NCBI RefSeq assembly: GCF_015832195.1
Contig: NC_052020.1
Span: 3,613,254-3,677,253, forward strand
From: Motacilla alba alba
Lineage: Eukaryota > Chordata > Aves > Passeriformes > Motacillidae
DNA length: 64,000 nt
Direction: 5' to 3'
Shown here: positions 34,901 through 45,945 of the stretch, one piece after another
How the letters are laid out: every line of letters starts with the position of its first letter
Position numbering within the stretch: position 1 is the first letter of the stretch
The notes under the pieces: generated by a model
What the model was told of the DNA's origin: nothing
What the model saw: the letters and a program-made list of their open reading frames with translations, nothing else
The model's database searches: none
Program-made: the position numbers and the translations under genes

Positions 34901-37900
34901 CAGAACACAGTTCTGCATACACAGAATACACAGAGAGGTGGTAGCATTGTGATTTTCTTTTGCCTCATTTCCCCACTGCTGTGAACCAAAGATATGAAGT
35001 GAATTGTAGACAAATTTAAAATAAAATAAGCTGCAAAATTTTAAACAGGCCAGTGGAAGACAACTCAGACATTTTCTATCACTCAGGTGTCTAATATAAT
35101 TTTTAAGAGAAATATACACTCAAAAATATCTAAGGAATTCACAATGCTTCTCTTGGTTAAATGTTCAATCCCTGCTCAACAAAAGATACCATCCTGAGTC
35201 TAAATCTACTACTGGCTGTGAGAAAGGTCTAAGCACCTCTTCATGAATGATTTTCCTGGTGGTTGGATCTGACTGCATTTGAGCCAAGGTTGTATTGCAT
35301 TATACTGAAGTCCAAGTTTACATTCTAAGATTTCAAAACTAGTATTTACCATGATAAACATCAAGAATACTTTTCAGTTTTGTATAGTTTATAGATCCAG
35401 TGTGCCAGACACGACTTGTATATATTCATAATCTTTAAATATTTATTATCTTCTACTTTACCACTTACATTTATTTCTATGTAATTTTGCAAACCCACAT
35501 ATTAATTTGAATAATCTCATTTTTCTTTGTGTGCTTGAAATCATCTTAGATAAAAAACTACACAGTGCCATAGGTACCATTCTCCTTTGTTAAGTATCTC
35601 ATCTTTGTCAACACTCTTGGCTATTTTGAAGAAATTCCACACCAACATCTGTCGCCAAGAAGAAAAGATAAAAGTACAAAATATCCCTTCAGATTTGAAA
35701 AACAAGTGGTTACCTTATATGTCACTCTTCATGTTATAAATTATGCTACAAAAATTTCTCTGCCACAGTTCTATTAGTCTTAATATGCCTGTGCTAGGTA
35801 TGTGTTACTCTGCTGTGGTCTGCTTGCATAGTGGTAGGGTTTTTACTACTGCAGGATCCATTAATCAATAAAAAAAAGAAAATATTGATAATCTCTTACA
35901 TGCCACTGCTGCCACAGCATCAAACTGATACATTTGAGTGTCATTTACAATGCACTCCAAAACTAAAGGCACAACCAGTCCAAATATTTCCATGCTTCCT
36001 CGTGGAATATTTCCCACAGGGACTGAACAGGCACAAGTAAGGGTGTGTTCACTTAACTTCAGAAAAGTACTGTAAGAATTTCCTGGGACACAGGAATGAG
36101 CAAACCAAACCAAACATCAATTTTTGGAATGCAGTGTAATCCCACTGGTTTTCCTTTTTCTCTGTTCCTCAGGAAGGGAGTTCCCACCTCTGTTCACAGA
36201 ACTCCACATCTAGGGCCATGATCCAACTGACCAGATACCGCGTGCCTCAGCAGGATGGAGAGGTTTGGGGTTATTTTCTTTATTTTGATGGAAAATGTCT
36301 GTTCACATAGGTCTTTCTCTCATTCCAGTACCTAGACTAGCAAAGGAAACAAATCTAACATCTGTGTTAGCTGTTTTAATTTGGATTCACTGCAGGAAAC
36401 TAATGGGAGAGAGGGGAGTCACAATGCTCTCAGTGATTCGGTATTTTCATCTCCCAGCCATATAACAAACAGTATGTTTCTTGCAAAATGAAAAAGAATC
36501 TATACAGAAACATTCTTACTACTGGGCTACTAAATTAGTTTCTGCTCCAAGTAAAGTAAATAGACTGGTACCTCCATGAATATGTAGACATTTGTTTAAA
36601 AAATAAGCTCTGCTTAATGATACTTAATTTGGTGGAACAGTTTAAACAGGGATAATTATTTCCTAAGTGCCTTGTTCTGCTAAGTACTCAGCACTTAGAA
36701 AAAAAATTAGAAGCATTCAGGTACTTTTAAGGTTCAAGTTCTATCACAGAATATAGATATCAGAGTTATAAGTGAAGGGCATAAAGCAAACAAATGAATT
36801 CATGTACCATCAGAATTGGTGTACAGAGGTTAAAGAAAAATTGATTACTAACAAGTCATACATATGACAAAGGCAGAGGAAAACAACCAACCCAGAAAAT
36901 TAATCAGCATATAAATTAATCTTCTTACCTGAGAAAAAATTGGAGTCTCAAGTATTGCTTTCATTATACCAGAATGCTAAAATTTTCTGCTGGAAGCATA
37001 CTGACATGGCACAGCAACATTTCTGCACTCCTGAGGTGGGTAGAGCCTTAAATAAGAAGGAAAAAGGTTTCCTCCAATCTCATTTATGTAGTTCTACATG
37101 TTTTATTTAGCTCATTAGAGACAGTAATACCTTAGACTGTATCTTGATTGGCTTGCTCAGAGTATTAAGACAGAACTTAAATAGCTATAAACTTTATAAC
37201 CATTTATGCACCAAATATATTTCTTCCAAAATGCTACAAAAACAGCTTTAAAAGGGAGTCTTGATTACAAAAAGGTGGTTGTGTGTATGAATCAATGCCA
37301 TTAATTATCTATATTTATTCCCTTTCCTTCTGCCTAAGAAAGGCCTAGATTTTAGATATTTACTTATACCTATTAAAATGCTTTCTCCTCACAATTAATC
37401 CTTCAGTCTACCAGTTTACAACTCATCACATGGAAACAGCCTGTTTAGACATTTATTTGGATGAGCACAACCCAACCATTCACACAGTCAAATGTTTAAA
37501 AAATGAGTTTGGTTTTTTTAAATTTTTTTTTTATTTCTCTTGCTGTCTAATGGATAGCTTCCTGCCCAACCATTGCCTGGCTGCTGTGGAATCTCCAGCA
37601 CACCTTATTTAATACAACAGGAGCAGTAAGGACCAGGGGAGCAGCTCCTTCCTAGTTCCACCAGAGCTATTTTGTAAGCAGATAAACTCCAAACTGGGGA
37701 ATAGGGATCACTCCAAAGACTTGCAGAGATCCAACACAGTAAATTTAGAGTGCAGCACAGGACTGGGGTATTTGCAGAAGGTCTGTGGCCATATCGTGAT
37801 CAATATGCCAAAACATGGCAAACTCAGTAAATCAGATGAAGAGAATACTAGGACAAAGTTCTGGGAGAGAAGGTCCTATCTCCTTCTTCATTTTTATCAG

Positions 37901-40900
37901 TGAAATAATGATTATTATTTTAAATCATGTCACAGATAGAACTGAAGTATTGAGCTTTCTTTAGTCGGCCCTTGTGGTCTCCCGCTACAAAGAAAGCCCT
38001 AATTGTATTGCCTTGCATATCCTTGTCTCTAAGTACTTTAAAAAATCTTAAATAAATTGGAAAATGTCTCGAGGAAGAGTTTTAAATTACTTTAAATTCC
38101 TTATAAATTTTACAAAATAATCCTTACTAGAGATTAACAGTGATGTACTTTTAGTTGTATATTAGGCAGGAAAAGGGAAACAAAACATAACTATAAAGCT
38201 ATGAAGAAAATAATTTGTAAACTAAATTTATAGACAATTATGTGGTATCAACATTGTTTAAAAATTTGTCTCTCTAAAATATAGAGATTTTTAATAGTGC
38301 TGGGATTATCCATGACTGATTTAAAACAAAGACATGTTGAGTGTGTAAAGTTTTAAACACAATAATTAAAGCATGACACAGAGATACCTGGTTTCCTTAT
38401 TTCCTTATGCTTTTCCAGCTATGAATGGTTTCTGGAAAAAATTACCAAATAGAAAGCTTCAGTTTCACCCTTTTCATCATGCAAGTGAAAATTTGAAAAT
38501 AAAATGTCTCAGCAAGTTTTCAAAGTATTTAGGTTCATCTAGAGAAGTCTGTGGATAAACACTGATAGCATCTTACCAGGTAAAGAAAAGAGAACAAATA
38601 CCTGCCTCAGACTATTTTGAGAACAGCTATTTTCCCATCCCTTCATAAACTTTAATTTGCCTTTTATTCTTCAGTTGAATGCGTCCTTCACCTTACTTCT
38701 TGGGAAAACACAAAAAGTGACCCCTACCTCTGTGTCTTTTAACTAGGACAAGTCAATTTTTTCATTTGCATCAACAATTTCATAAAAATGTTTTGATACC
38801 AGTAAATGGAAGCAAGCATTTAGTGGAGGCAGGTTTTGTAACTCCACCTGCACAAAGGATTTCCCATTACTCCCAATTTTTATCTAAGGAAATTTCCATG
38901 AACACCAAAATGGCAATACTTACATTTCAGACTGCTTTGTGTAAAATAACTGAATAAAACAACACAGCAGCTGATATCAAACAAGTTACATTCTTCCTTA
39001 GAGGTCTTGATAGCCCTTCTAAGTATATAATAATTTAAGATGTTTTTATACGTACCACAATGCCTCAGACAGAGTGCTTCCTTCCAAAACTGGGGTTAGG
39101 GAAATGGAGTCTGTTTTGGAACCCTGGATGCTGAGAATTTTAGACTTCCTGTGTTAAAAGTCACAGGCCCTCAAGAAAACACTGCATTTGACCTGAGACC
39201 GTGGAGAAGGCTTCCAAAAATAAAATATAGAAGTGAGATTATAAGTGTGTAGTTCAAATAGAAGTGTGTAATATCACGTGGTAGAAAACTTAGAGTTTAA
39301 GGTTTTAGAATATAGTAATAGATATTAATCTAAGATAACTAAAACTAAGTTTTAGAGCAGTAACTAGTCCTTCTTCACCTTCTTCTTCATGAGTTTAAGT
39401 AGTGTTGCGTAATTGGACAGAAAAGTCCACATTGCAAGACAGAAATGATTAGTTATTAAGTTAAAAGTAAAAATAATTTAAGTGCCATTTCTTAATTGAA
39501 TAGTTTTTCCTTAAGAGACCTTGTAGAAATAAATACAAGACCATTTTATAACTTATTAGTGAAATACTGCAGAACTCACAACTTATAAGGCTGTAATATA
39601 AATAAGAAATACTGAACATCCGAATCCAAACAGAAAATACCATCTCAAGCGCTTTCAATTCCAACCCTAACCTTGGCAGAAAAGAACCAAAAGCCTGACA
39701 AATCTGGTGCTATTTAATCATCAGGGGACATTTTTTCTCAGTGAGAACAGCCAGTACACAGATTTTCTACCTCCTGGCTGACCACCTCATGCTTCTGTCT
39801 GATGTGCAGATGGGGTAAATTTACATTTTTCAATAATCTTTCTCCTAACCTAGTACCAGCACAGCAGCAGCAATGACAGCTCAACAATGTCATAGCCAAG
39901 TCAGCAAGCCAGGTCCTGATTTGTGCACAAGGACCAGAGGGTGAGAGGTGCCAGGGTCTTCTCTCACCCACACGAAGCCCACACATTACTACACCTGTGA
40001 CCTCAGATAAAAACTGTCAGAATAATTCCAGGTGATCCAAACAACGTGCAACCTGTGCCGTCAGCAGCTCTGAGGAGTTCTGCTGGAAGCAGGGAAAATG
40101 CTATATATTCTCAGGGGTTCCCTAGGATGGCTTAGCTTCAGAAGCCTCAGAGAGTTCCATAAGTCTATTAAGATTTACCAAGATATTTACTCTTCTTTAG
40201 CTCTTAAAAGGAAAAATCTCACTTTGAACTTTCCTTTTATTTGTCTGACATTCTCTTACAATAAAACACCTCTGAGCCATTAAAAAAAAAAAAGCCTACT
40301 TAATGTTTTCTGCTGCTAAACCTTATGATTTACTATACATATTTAACAACATGTTACTTAAAAATGATATCTTTCAAAATTACCAACACGTAGCCCTAAA
40401 GATAAAACAAATGGACACCAAGAAACTGCTCTTTGCATAACTCTACAGACCTTCAGGCTTCATGAACTCTTAATGAAATTAAATTAGAAAACTAGTAAAA
40501 TTACATGGTGCTGGACATTGTTTTCAGATCAACAAATTAATACTTTGAATGCCTCATTTATTCAAAGAAAAGAAATTGTGTAATTGCATAAATCTTTTCT
40601 TGCTTAGGCATACTTGTCAGACCTGCCTGGCCTTGCCAAGCCTGGTGTAGGGTATAAAAACTTTATGCCAAACTTTATACCTTTGACCAAAAATGTGCGT
40701 GGTGACTGTGGTCATAGAAGTTCACAATAAAATGTAGACATCCAGAGACCAAGCACCAGGTCTTTCCACTGACCTGCCAGCCCTCATCCACTTTTGTGGG
40801 ACTTCACAGGTCACATATGCTTTCTGTGAGTGTAAGAAAAATGATGTTCTGAATAAAAAGTAACTCTCCTTAAAAGGGCCCTTTAACACCATCCATCTCT

Positions 40901-42225
40901 TGCACAATTGATTCAAATTTTATAAAGATGTCAATCACCAAATTAGCTTTTTGTTACTATTCCGTGTACTCCTACAGGAATAAATTATTTTTAATTTATC
41001 GTATATTTTAGCTAGCGTTTTTATCAAAACACTGCATTACTCTTATTAATTTAATCTGGTTATATTACCTGGATTAGAGTACTTAAAAAAAGAAAAATAA
41101 ATAAAGAAATGTGATTCTTTGCTTCTTTACATAACCTTTCAGCAGATTTTATTGTACAGTAAAAATCAATGTTTTATATGTTGTTATAGCTCAAGGGAAA
41201 TTTAAATTAGTTTGGAGATTTCTGGAAGGAATCTAATCCTGTTTTTAGCCATATGGAAAACCTAGAGGTTGCTCATTTGGATTTTCTATTAGTCATTATT
41301 CTTACATTTGGCCATTACCACCATTTGGGTGCGATGACAAAATTGCCAGAAATAGGCAAATTCACACATGGTACAAGATGTCTTGCTAGAATATATTCCT
41401 TCTTCTGAGTCGACAGTTACTATTTGTGGAGTTTTAGATCTTGTTTTTACCATTCAACGCAAATGTTTTAGAACGTGCTTGTAGGAGTCCTTTAGGACAG
41501 TTCTTTTCTCACAGAAATTAATAGAAAAACTCCTACTAATTTTCAGCCTTGTTACAAGGAGAAACCAACCAAAATAGCTCCCTTGCAATTTCTCTCTTTT
41601 TTTTTTCTTTTTCATTTTCTTTTGGCTGTCAGTTACAGACAAAAAAAAAAAAAAAAAAAAAATCTATCAAAGGGCAGGCACAGACTTCCTGAATGACTCT
41701 TCCAAGTTCACAGTCTACATCACTCTCATCTCCTTCCCTTCCACCTCACCTTCCATCATGAGCATACGCAAGAACCACTTCCACACCATGAAATGTGTTC
41801 AGATACTGAGTTTGATCATAATTGTTTCTTTTCATATGAAAGCCACATCTTTTCCACAAACTTTCCCCCAACCACTAATTTTTTCACATCTCCTTTATAT
41901 GGGAACAGGGCTTCCTCTCTCCCAGCCCATCTGAAAACATGGTTACCTACCTGGTAACACCAGCAACTACTTAAGAAACAGAAAGAAAAAGGACATTGCT
42001 GCTCAAAGAAACCTCACGTTGAAGGCAGATTCCAGATTCAAGTCAGGGACAGGTACCAGTTAAATACATCAGGATATAAGAAGAACCACAAAGCATTTTT
42101 AATAATTCATTTGGCATGAACAGACACATTATCCTTCTGGCTCTTACAATGGCCAGGAAAGGAGGCTGAAGGCTGGCATCTCCCAAAGGCCCTCATTTGT
42201 TGAGACAGCTGAAGAAACAAGTAGA
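34901..42225. other. Unique AT-rich non-coding DNA
   Basis: About 7.3 kb without a recognisable gene or well-preserved mobile element. Short ORFs on both strands look random. A possible very old LTR remnant near 40600-40740 is described in the findings. An A22 run lies at 41641-41662. Confidence 0.5.
41641..41662. repeat. A22 homopolymer
   Basis: The longest uninterrupted homopolymer noticed in the window; likely polymorphic in length and prone to sequencing error. Confidence 0.9.
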
Positions 42226-42300
42226 GTCATAGAATAAAGTCAGTAGGAGGGGACCTCAGGAGGTCATCTGTTCCAGAGCCCTACCTGGGGCACAACTGGC
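42226..42300 (-). mobile_element. CR1 3' tail fragment
   Basis: It reads AGTCATAGAAT, then GGAGGGGACCTCAGGAGGTCAT and a CCAGAGCCC-type end, the reverse complement of the last approximately 75 bp of a CR1 element. It is strongly 5'-truncated, as most CR1 copies are, and diverged. Confidence 0.65.
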
Positions 42301-42670
42301 AGTGTTGCATGATGAATTCTGCTGCTGTACAACTAGCTGTATGACGAATCCCCAGCTCAAGTTGGTGACATCAGATCCCAGTTCCATGGCACAGAAATAG
42401 TAGCTGTCTCCTCAAGATAAAACACACCAAGGGAGTAGAGAGCACTATAATTCTGGGAAGATTTCATTTCAAGAAGAGGAATTATTCTTATAGCCAGAAG
42501 GAGAAAGGAATATTTTTGGATCCTTGCATATTTCAAACTTGAAAAAATTTTATGATCTGTTACAATGAGTCCTATACTATTCTCAACCTCATTTGAAATA
42601 ACATTAATTTTCAGAACAGAAAGAGATTTTCTGAATGGCTAATTAAGTTTAGACCGGACACCTTTGTACA
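42301..42670. other. Unassigned non-coding DNA
   Basis: Nothing recognisable; it may include a further diverged part of the CR1 fragment to its left. Confidence 0.4.
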
Positions 42671-42717
42671 AGAATATTAAAAAAATATAAAAGCAAACTT
42701 AAGAATCTACCACCAAT
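42671..42717. repeat. Short dispersed repeat, copy 1
   Basis: The first 34 bases (42671-42704) are identical to 45734-45767, 3063 bp to the right, and similarity continues through a TCTAYCAYCAAT word. The copy lies about 60 bp left of an LTR. Confidence 0.85.
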
Positions 42718-42775
42718 GCGGTGGACTTCTCCACAGAAAATTCTCTTGTTTCTTTAGGTAGATTACAATAGGCTT

Positions 42776-43518
42776 TGTCAGGATTAAGGGAGAAAGTTGC
42801 ATGATAAAGAAGGAAGAGAGAAGTTGTATGATAAAGAAGGAAGAAAGAAGTCAATGTTCTCAATGTTCAGTCTCTGAACTGATTTAAGAGTGCCTTGGGT
42901 TACAATGTATGGTGTGACCAAACTATGTATTCTACCACCACCTACATCACCTTCTGAGGAGGTGTTAAAGTGGGTGGAGCAGTGTTCCTTTCTCTTCTCT
43001 ATGACTCAACCGTAGTAACTCTCTGGGGAAGCAGCAGCCACCCTGAGATGGCCCCATCTCTGCTGATGGGCCATCAAGGATCCCCCAGAACGACTCATAG
43101 AATCACATCCTCCCCTGCTCTGGGGGAAGCACCAGACAATCTGCCTGGACATAATCTGGAGCTTGGGACACCACAATACTACCACTGGATTCCCAGAGGA
43201 CAAGAATTCTCCATTACCACTTCTGGACCTCCAGAGAAGGACCAGACCTTTTCACAGGATCACCACTTGGACAAGACCACATCCATCCCTCCAACAGGAC
43301 TGTAATCACCATTTAATTGGACTGCTGCCATGCCACCACCCTGACCAGCAGGGCGACAGGTTCTACTCTGACTTTGTCAATTCAAACCAGTGTTTCTGTA
43401 GCATTGCCTCTATTGTAATTTTCCTATTAAATTGTAGCTCTGACTTAGAATCTCTCACAAGGTATTTGTGTGGGGTTCATTCCTCCCTCTTTTGAAGGTT
43501 TACCTTCAAGCCAGCACA
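42776..43518 (+). mobile_element. Solo LTR, songbird ERV family (left end uncertain)
   Basis: The right two thirds match, by recognition, a songbird LTR family: CCATCTCTGCTGATGGGCC near 43053, GACTGCTGCCA near 43320, the polyadenylation signal ATTAAA at 43426-43431, then GACTTAGAATCTCTCAC and a right end at GCCAGCACA (43518). The plus-strand direction follows from the signal near the right end. TGTCAGGATT at 42776 is the best candidate for the start, followed by a duplicated ATAAAGAAGGAA motif in U3, but the target duplication is not clear. AATAG occurs at 42767-42771 and immediately after the right end. Open frames at 42970-43495 are part of this LTR, not genes. Confidence 0.7.
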
Positions 43519-43523
43519 AATAG

Positions 43524-43920
43524 TGATGTGGTTTACAGGGCAGTCAGGATTTGGTGAAGGGAAGGAGAAATCTTGACTTTATGTTTCAGAAGGCTGGTTT
43601 ATTATATATTATATTAAAAATATAATATAAAATAATATAAAACTATACAAAAAAGAACAGAGAGAAAGATTCATCAGAAGGCGAGATGGAAATAGAAAAG
43701 AATGAATAACAAAGGCCTGTGACTCCCAGGGAGTCTGAGAGCTGCTGCCTCCTTGATTGGTCAGTAAGTAGAAACATCTCACATTGACCAATCAAGGAAG
43801 CACCTGTTACATTCTACAGTAGCAGATAACAATGTGTTTACATTTATTCTTGAAGCCCTCTCAGTTTCTCAGGAGAAGAAAATCCTAGCAAAAGGATTTT
43901 CATATAATATCATAACTACA
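43524..43920 (-). mobile_element. Solo LTR with 5-bp target duplication, inserted beside another LTR
   Basis: On the plus strand it starts TGATGTGG and ends AACTACA, flanked by AATAG at 43519-43523 and 43921-43925. The minus strand is the sense strand: the complement of 43598-43603 is AATAAA, about 75 bp before the U5 end, as in an LTR. A perfect 14-bp inverted pair, TCCTTGATTGGTCA (43750-43763) and its complement (43785-43798), presents CCAAT boxes in both orientations in the presumed U3. The AT-rich patch at 43600-43650 is part of the element. Its left target duplication touches the last base of the LTR ending at 43518. The 5-bp duplication fits an ERVL-class integrase. Confidence 0.85.
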
Positions 43921-44034
43921 AATAGTTTACAGAAAGTCTATGTGCTCTTGAGCACCATCAAACACTTGACCCAGACTCTGAAACAATTTACAGCTATAGT
44001 CTTTCCATCCTTATCTGGTTGGATTCCATCCTCA

Positions 44035-44419
44035 ACACATTGCTCCTGGAGAAGAGAGCTCATTGTGGTCTACAGCTTCTTCATGAGGACAAGCACAGGG
44101 CAGGCACTGATCTCTGCCTTCTGGTGACAGGACACAAGAGGAGGGCCTGAAGTTGTGGCAGGGGAGGTTTAGGTTGGATATTAGGGAAAGGATAGGTTGG
44201 ATATCAGGAAAAGAATATTCCTTCACCCAGAGGAAGTTTAGGCACTGGAACAGGCTCCCTAGGGAATCACTCACCAAGCCTGGCAGAGTTCCAGAAGTGT
44301 CTGGACAATGCTCTTAGGCACATGGTGTGACTCGTAGGGGTGGTCCTGTGCAGGGCCAGGATTTGGACTACGTGATCCCTGTGGGTCCCTTGCAACTCAG
44401 AATACTCTGTGATTCTATG
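44035..44419 (+). mobile_element. CR1 LINE 3' end
   Basis: The typical CR1 3' sequence is readable in order: CTGGAGAAGAG, a GTGACAGGACAC word, TTAGGTTGGATATTAGG, TTCCTTCACCCAGAGG, GGCACTGGAACAGGCTCCC, a GTGATCCCTGTGGGTCCC word and the terminal GATTCTATG. A short internal duplication (GGTTGGATAT) is present near 44170-44202. It is 5'-truncated and carries only the 3' untranslated region. Divergence is modest, so it is younger than the copy at 30050. Confidence 0.9.
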
Positions 44420-45733
44420 TTTGTACCAGAGAGTTAGCACAGTTTAGGCAGCTGGTACACAAAGATACAGGCAGACCTGAGAAGAAGCTGATATAACTGA
44501 CTGAGATTCACAGAAATTATCTCCTTTGTGCTCAGAAAGCAATGATTGCAACCTTCAGGAGCACTGCATGGCAAACACTGTTATTCTTACACACAAGAGA
44601 GCCTGAAGCTGCTGCTTCTGTGTCCTCCCAGGGCACATCCCTGGGGCTGGAACCCAATTCCTGTCCAGAATGCTGAAATAGAACAGCTGGAGAAATACCT
44701 GACGTGTCCTTCTACCTTACCAGTGGTTTCTGGCTTAAATATGCTTCTAATAATAATTAACACAAATGTAAATACCTAATAAAAAAAGTGGGATAAGATT
44801 TTAGGTTTACAGGTGAAAGGTTTGGGGTAATTCCAAGCTCAGTTTCCCTCCCTTAAGCAATTTCCCAACTATTTGAGCTTTTTGTTCCTTTCTTACAGTT
44901 TATTCTGAACACTTTCTATAATTTTCTCTTCAATTTCAGATGCAGAACTACCCTCAAACACATCTCAAGGATCTTTGGATCCATGCACCTACTAACCCTT
45001 TATACAAAACTCTTACATTTCCAGACCTGCACTGAACTAAGAATAAAATTGAATGTACTATGCAAGGTGCATAATTCATAAGCTGCCCAAGTGGGGAAAT
45101 TGAAGAGTGACGGGCATCTTGCCTTAAAGTAATCACATTTTGGATTATCTAGCTACCCACAGGAACTGAAGATCCAGATCTTCACTAGAAGAGTCCAGCA
45201 TCTTTTGCTCTTCCTGATTCCAGCTGGAACAAGAAGTACAAGAAACCTTTCTCTCATTGAAGTGTTTTCAGCTAACTGAACACTTTGGGGTTTTAAAGCA
45301 GCAGCAAAAACTCAAATTCAGTTTTCAAGATCTGTAGCAAAATAATCTAGATCTTCTTGTGCATTCTTTTAGTGTTAGAGATGAGTTACTTAACATGAGT
45401 ATTAATGTGCTCTGTTATGATGACTAATGTTTTCAGTCTATATTGCATTCCTGTGAAAGAAATATTGGTGCCAGTACTGAAGATCTATAAAAGAAGATTT
45501 ATAATACAAGACCCAGTAGAATTTACTGGTATAGCAATTTTAATACTCCATTCCCTCCCCCTATTGGGTATCCATTAACATCAAGAGAAGGGAACTAATT
45601 CATCTTTTATGCTCCTCTGTTTGTAACATAACACATTAATGAGGACTTATTAGCTATTCTTTCCCTTAACATGTTGTTAACACTTCCTTGTCATGACTTC
45701 AGGTATTTTTTTCACTTGTGCTGACACACCAAA
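44420..45733. other. Unassigned non-coding DNA
   Basis: No gene or known repeat recognised. Confidence 0.5.
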
Positions 45734-45805
45734 AGAATATTAAAAAAATATAAAAGCAAACTTAAGAGCCTATTAAAAGCAAACTTAAAGAGTCTATCAT
45801 CAATT
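45734..45805. repeat. Short dispersed repeat, copy 2 with internal duplication
   Basis: Bases 45734-45767 are identical to 42671-42704. Here a stretch of about 20 bp (AAAGCAAACTTAA..GAG) is duplicated in tandem before the shared TCTAYCAYCAAT end. Confidence 0.85.
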
Positions 45806-45810
45806 AAATT

Positions 45811-45945
45811 GGGACTCACAAAATAAATTAAGTTGGAAGGGACATCTTGAGACCTTCTAGTCCAAACCTCCCTGTTTAGCAGCAGTTTTTCTAGGTCTTT
45901 CTTCATTGAGTTTTGAACATCCCTGGAAATTTCTAGAGCACATAG
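45811..45945 (-). mobile_element. CR1 3' tail fragment
   Basis: AAGTTGGAAGGGACATCTTG, TCTAGTCCAAACCTCC and TGAACATCCCTGGAAAT follow the reverse complement of the CR1 3' end. 5'-truncated and diverged. Confidence 0.75.

Noticed and set aside
42970..43495. Plus-strand ORFs of 111 and 110 codons
   Set aside because: They lie within the LTR at 42776-43518 and overlap each other in different frames; LTR sequence is often open by composition.
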